Below, piece after piece: positions 62,987 to 64,000 of a stretch of 64,000 bases of DNA. This DNA comes from Streptomyces flaveus. GTDB lineage: Bacteria; Actinomycetota; Actinomycetes; Streptomycetales; Streptomycetaceae. Numbering within the stretch: position 1 is the stretch's first letter; every line of letters begins with the position of its first letter. A program made the position numbers and the translations under genes. Where the stretch lies: positions 43,069 to 107,068 of the forward strand of contig NZ_BMPQ01000006.1 of NCBI RefSeq assembly GCF_014647675.1. The letters run 5' to 3'. The notes under the pieces were generated by a model. The model saw only the letters and a program-made list of their open reading frames with translations. It did no database searches and had not been told where the DNA came from.

Positions 62987-64000
62987 GTGACCGACGTACT
63001 GGTGGTCGGCGCAGGCCCCACCGGTCTCGCCCTCGGCTGCGACCTGGCCCGGCGCGGAGTACACGCCCTCGTCGTCGAGCGGGCCGACGGGCTCTTCCCC
63101 GGCTCGCGCGGCAAGGGCATCCAGCCGCGCACGATGGAGGTCTTCGACGACCTCGGCGTACTGGACGCGATCCGCGCGCACGGTGGCCCGTACCCCGTCG
63201 GCGTGATCTGGCAGGACGGTGAGCGGCAGGGCGAGCACCGGATGTTCGACGAGGTGGCCCCCACAGAGGCGGTTCCGTACGCCGGGTCGTGGATGGTCCC
63301 GCAGTGGCGTACGCAGGAGATTCTCTTCGCGCGGCTGCGCGAGCTGGGCGGAGGCGTCGCGTTCGGGCGCGAGCTGACCGGGCTCACGCAGGACGCGGAC
63401 GGGGTGACGGCGACGTTCACGACCGGCGCCCCCGTGCGGGCCCGGTACGCGGTGGCCGCCGACGGCGGACGTTCCACCGTGCGCCGGCTGCTCGGCATCG
63501 GCATGACGGGCGAGACGGTCGACCCGAATCCGGCGCTGGTGGCGGACGTCCGCATCACCGGACTCGACCGCGACAACCTGCACGTCTTCCCGCCCGCCGA
63601 CGGCGAGGGCTTCCTGGTCCTCTGGCCGCTCCCGGGCGTCGAGGACTTCCAACTGGCGGCCGGCTTCGAGGATCCGGCCGCCACCCCGGACCTCTCCCTC
63701 GACGGCATCCGCAAGCTCATCGCCACCCGGACGCATCTCGAGCCCGACGCCGTGACCGAGGTCCGCTGGGCCTCGGACTTCCGCCCACACGCCGCGCTGG
63801 CGGACCGCTTCCGGGAGGGCAGGGTGTTCCTCGCGGGAGACGCGGCCCACGTCCACTCACCGGCCGGCGGCCAGGGCCTCAACACCAGCGTCCAGGACGC
63901 GTACAACCTGGGCTGGAAGCTCGACGCCGTCCTGCGGGGCGATACACCGGACGCCCTCCTCGACTCGTACGAGGAGGAACGACTCCCGCTCGCCGCGGAG
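62987..64000 (+). CDS. FAD-dependent aromatic monooxygenase (partial, runs off the window)
   Basis: First 338 residues of a PheA/TfdB-type flavin hydroxylase. The FAD loop VVGAGPTGLALGCDLARRG, the DG motif AADGGRSTVRR and the GD motif LAGDAAHVHSPAGGQGLNT are present. The 3' end is beyond the window. GTG 62987 has AAGGAAG 6 nt upstream and gives the family start; the in-frame ATG 62957, at the predicted transcription start, is the alternative. Divergent from and presumably repressed by the TetR protein, a layout typical of xenobiotic or antibiotic modification. Confidence 0.88.
   Translation, partial: MTDVLVVGAGPTGLALGCDLARRGVHALVVERADGLFPGSRGKGIQPRTMEVFDDLGVLDAIRAHGGPYPVGVIWQDGERQGEHRMFDEVAPTEAVPYAGSWMVPQWRTQEILFARLRELGGGVAFGRELTGLTQDADGVTATFTTGAPVRARYAVAADGGRSTVRRLLGIGMTGETVDPNPALVADVRITGLDRDNLHVFPPADGEGFLVLWPLPGVEDFQLAAGFEDPAATPDLSLDGIRKLIATRTHLEPDAVTEVRWASDFRPHAALADRFREGRVFLAGDAAHVHSPAGGQGLNTSVQDAYNLGWKLDAVLRGDTPDALLDSYEEERLPLAAE

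Overview
The window is high-GC actinobacterial DNA and almost certainly a Streptomyces chromosome core region. It carries AfsQ1/AfsQ2 with a divergent SigQ-type sigma factor, a propionyl-CoA carboxylase beta/epsilon pair next to biotin ligase, a Streptomyces-type histidine ammonia-lyase, an LAXTG sortase substrate, frequent GTG starts and many leaderless promoters. From memory, the gene order resembles the S. coelicolor SCO4878-SCO4934 interval in reverse; this is recollection, not a search. I see no rRNA, tRNA, CRISPR array, prophage or complete insertion sequence.

Layout. 0-7.8 kb: L,D-transpeptidase lipoprotein, LAXTG surface protein, DEAD-box helicase and cold-shock protein (co-oriented, separated by a hairpin), hutH, a GAF-GGDEF protein and an enoyl-CoA hydratase. 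8.4-16.8 kb: a small secreted protein, a class III adenylate cyclase, and the acyl-CoA carboxylase island (birA, pccB, epsilon subunit, a 42-residue membrane protein, maf, a membrane protein, accA2). 17.3-30.5 kb: a DeoR-family regulator, a flavoprotein disulfide-reductase relative, a cyclotransferase-like protein, purine nucleoside phosphorylase, a phosphosugar mutase, two PH-domain membrane proteins, deoC with two aldehyde dehydrogenase genes, and a uridine-kinase-like protein. 30.7-35.7 kb: sigQ / afsQ1-afsQ2-afsQ3, a VanZ-like protein and a PspC protein. 35.7-42.5 kb: a secreted protein, add, a hydrolase, a LysR/MFS pair, and an ECF sigma factor overlapping a STAS protein tail to tail. 42.5-52.5 kb: deoA, cdd, two permeases, an ATPase, two nucleoside-type binding lipoproteins and an M20 amidohydrolase. 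52.8-62.2 kb: a methyltransferase, then a nonulosonic-acid glycopolymer cluster (synthase, cytidylyltransferase-phosphatase fusion, glycosyltransferases, polysialyltransferase-like proteins, acyltransferase). The end holds a divergent TetR/FAD-monooxygenase pair cut by the window edge.

How the genes work together. The strongest theme is nucleoside salvage spread over about 30 kb. A BMP-type ABC transporter imports nucleosides. Add and Cdd deaminate them, PNP and DeoA phosphorolyse them, a phosphopentomutase candidate isomerises the sugar phosphate, DeoC cleaves deoxyribose-5-phosphate, and an aldehyde dehydrogenase can oxidise the acetaldehyde. A 12-bp palindrome, CTACGCGCGTAG, or a 10/12 variant, sits in the promoter of pnp, deoC, add and both binding-lipoprotein genes. 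This looks like one unlinked regulon under one repressor.

A second theme is repeated DNA. Three copies of a roughly 292-300 bp nested-palindrome element with about 44-bp terminal inverted repeats, one 289-bp element with 39-bp inverted repeats, and two copies of a third palindromic family fill most intergenic gaps. They look like MITE-like elements. A third theme is leaderless transcription: at least a dozen genes have a TANNNT-type -10 hexamer 6-8 nt before the start codon and no usable Shine-Dalgarno sequence.
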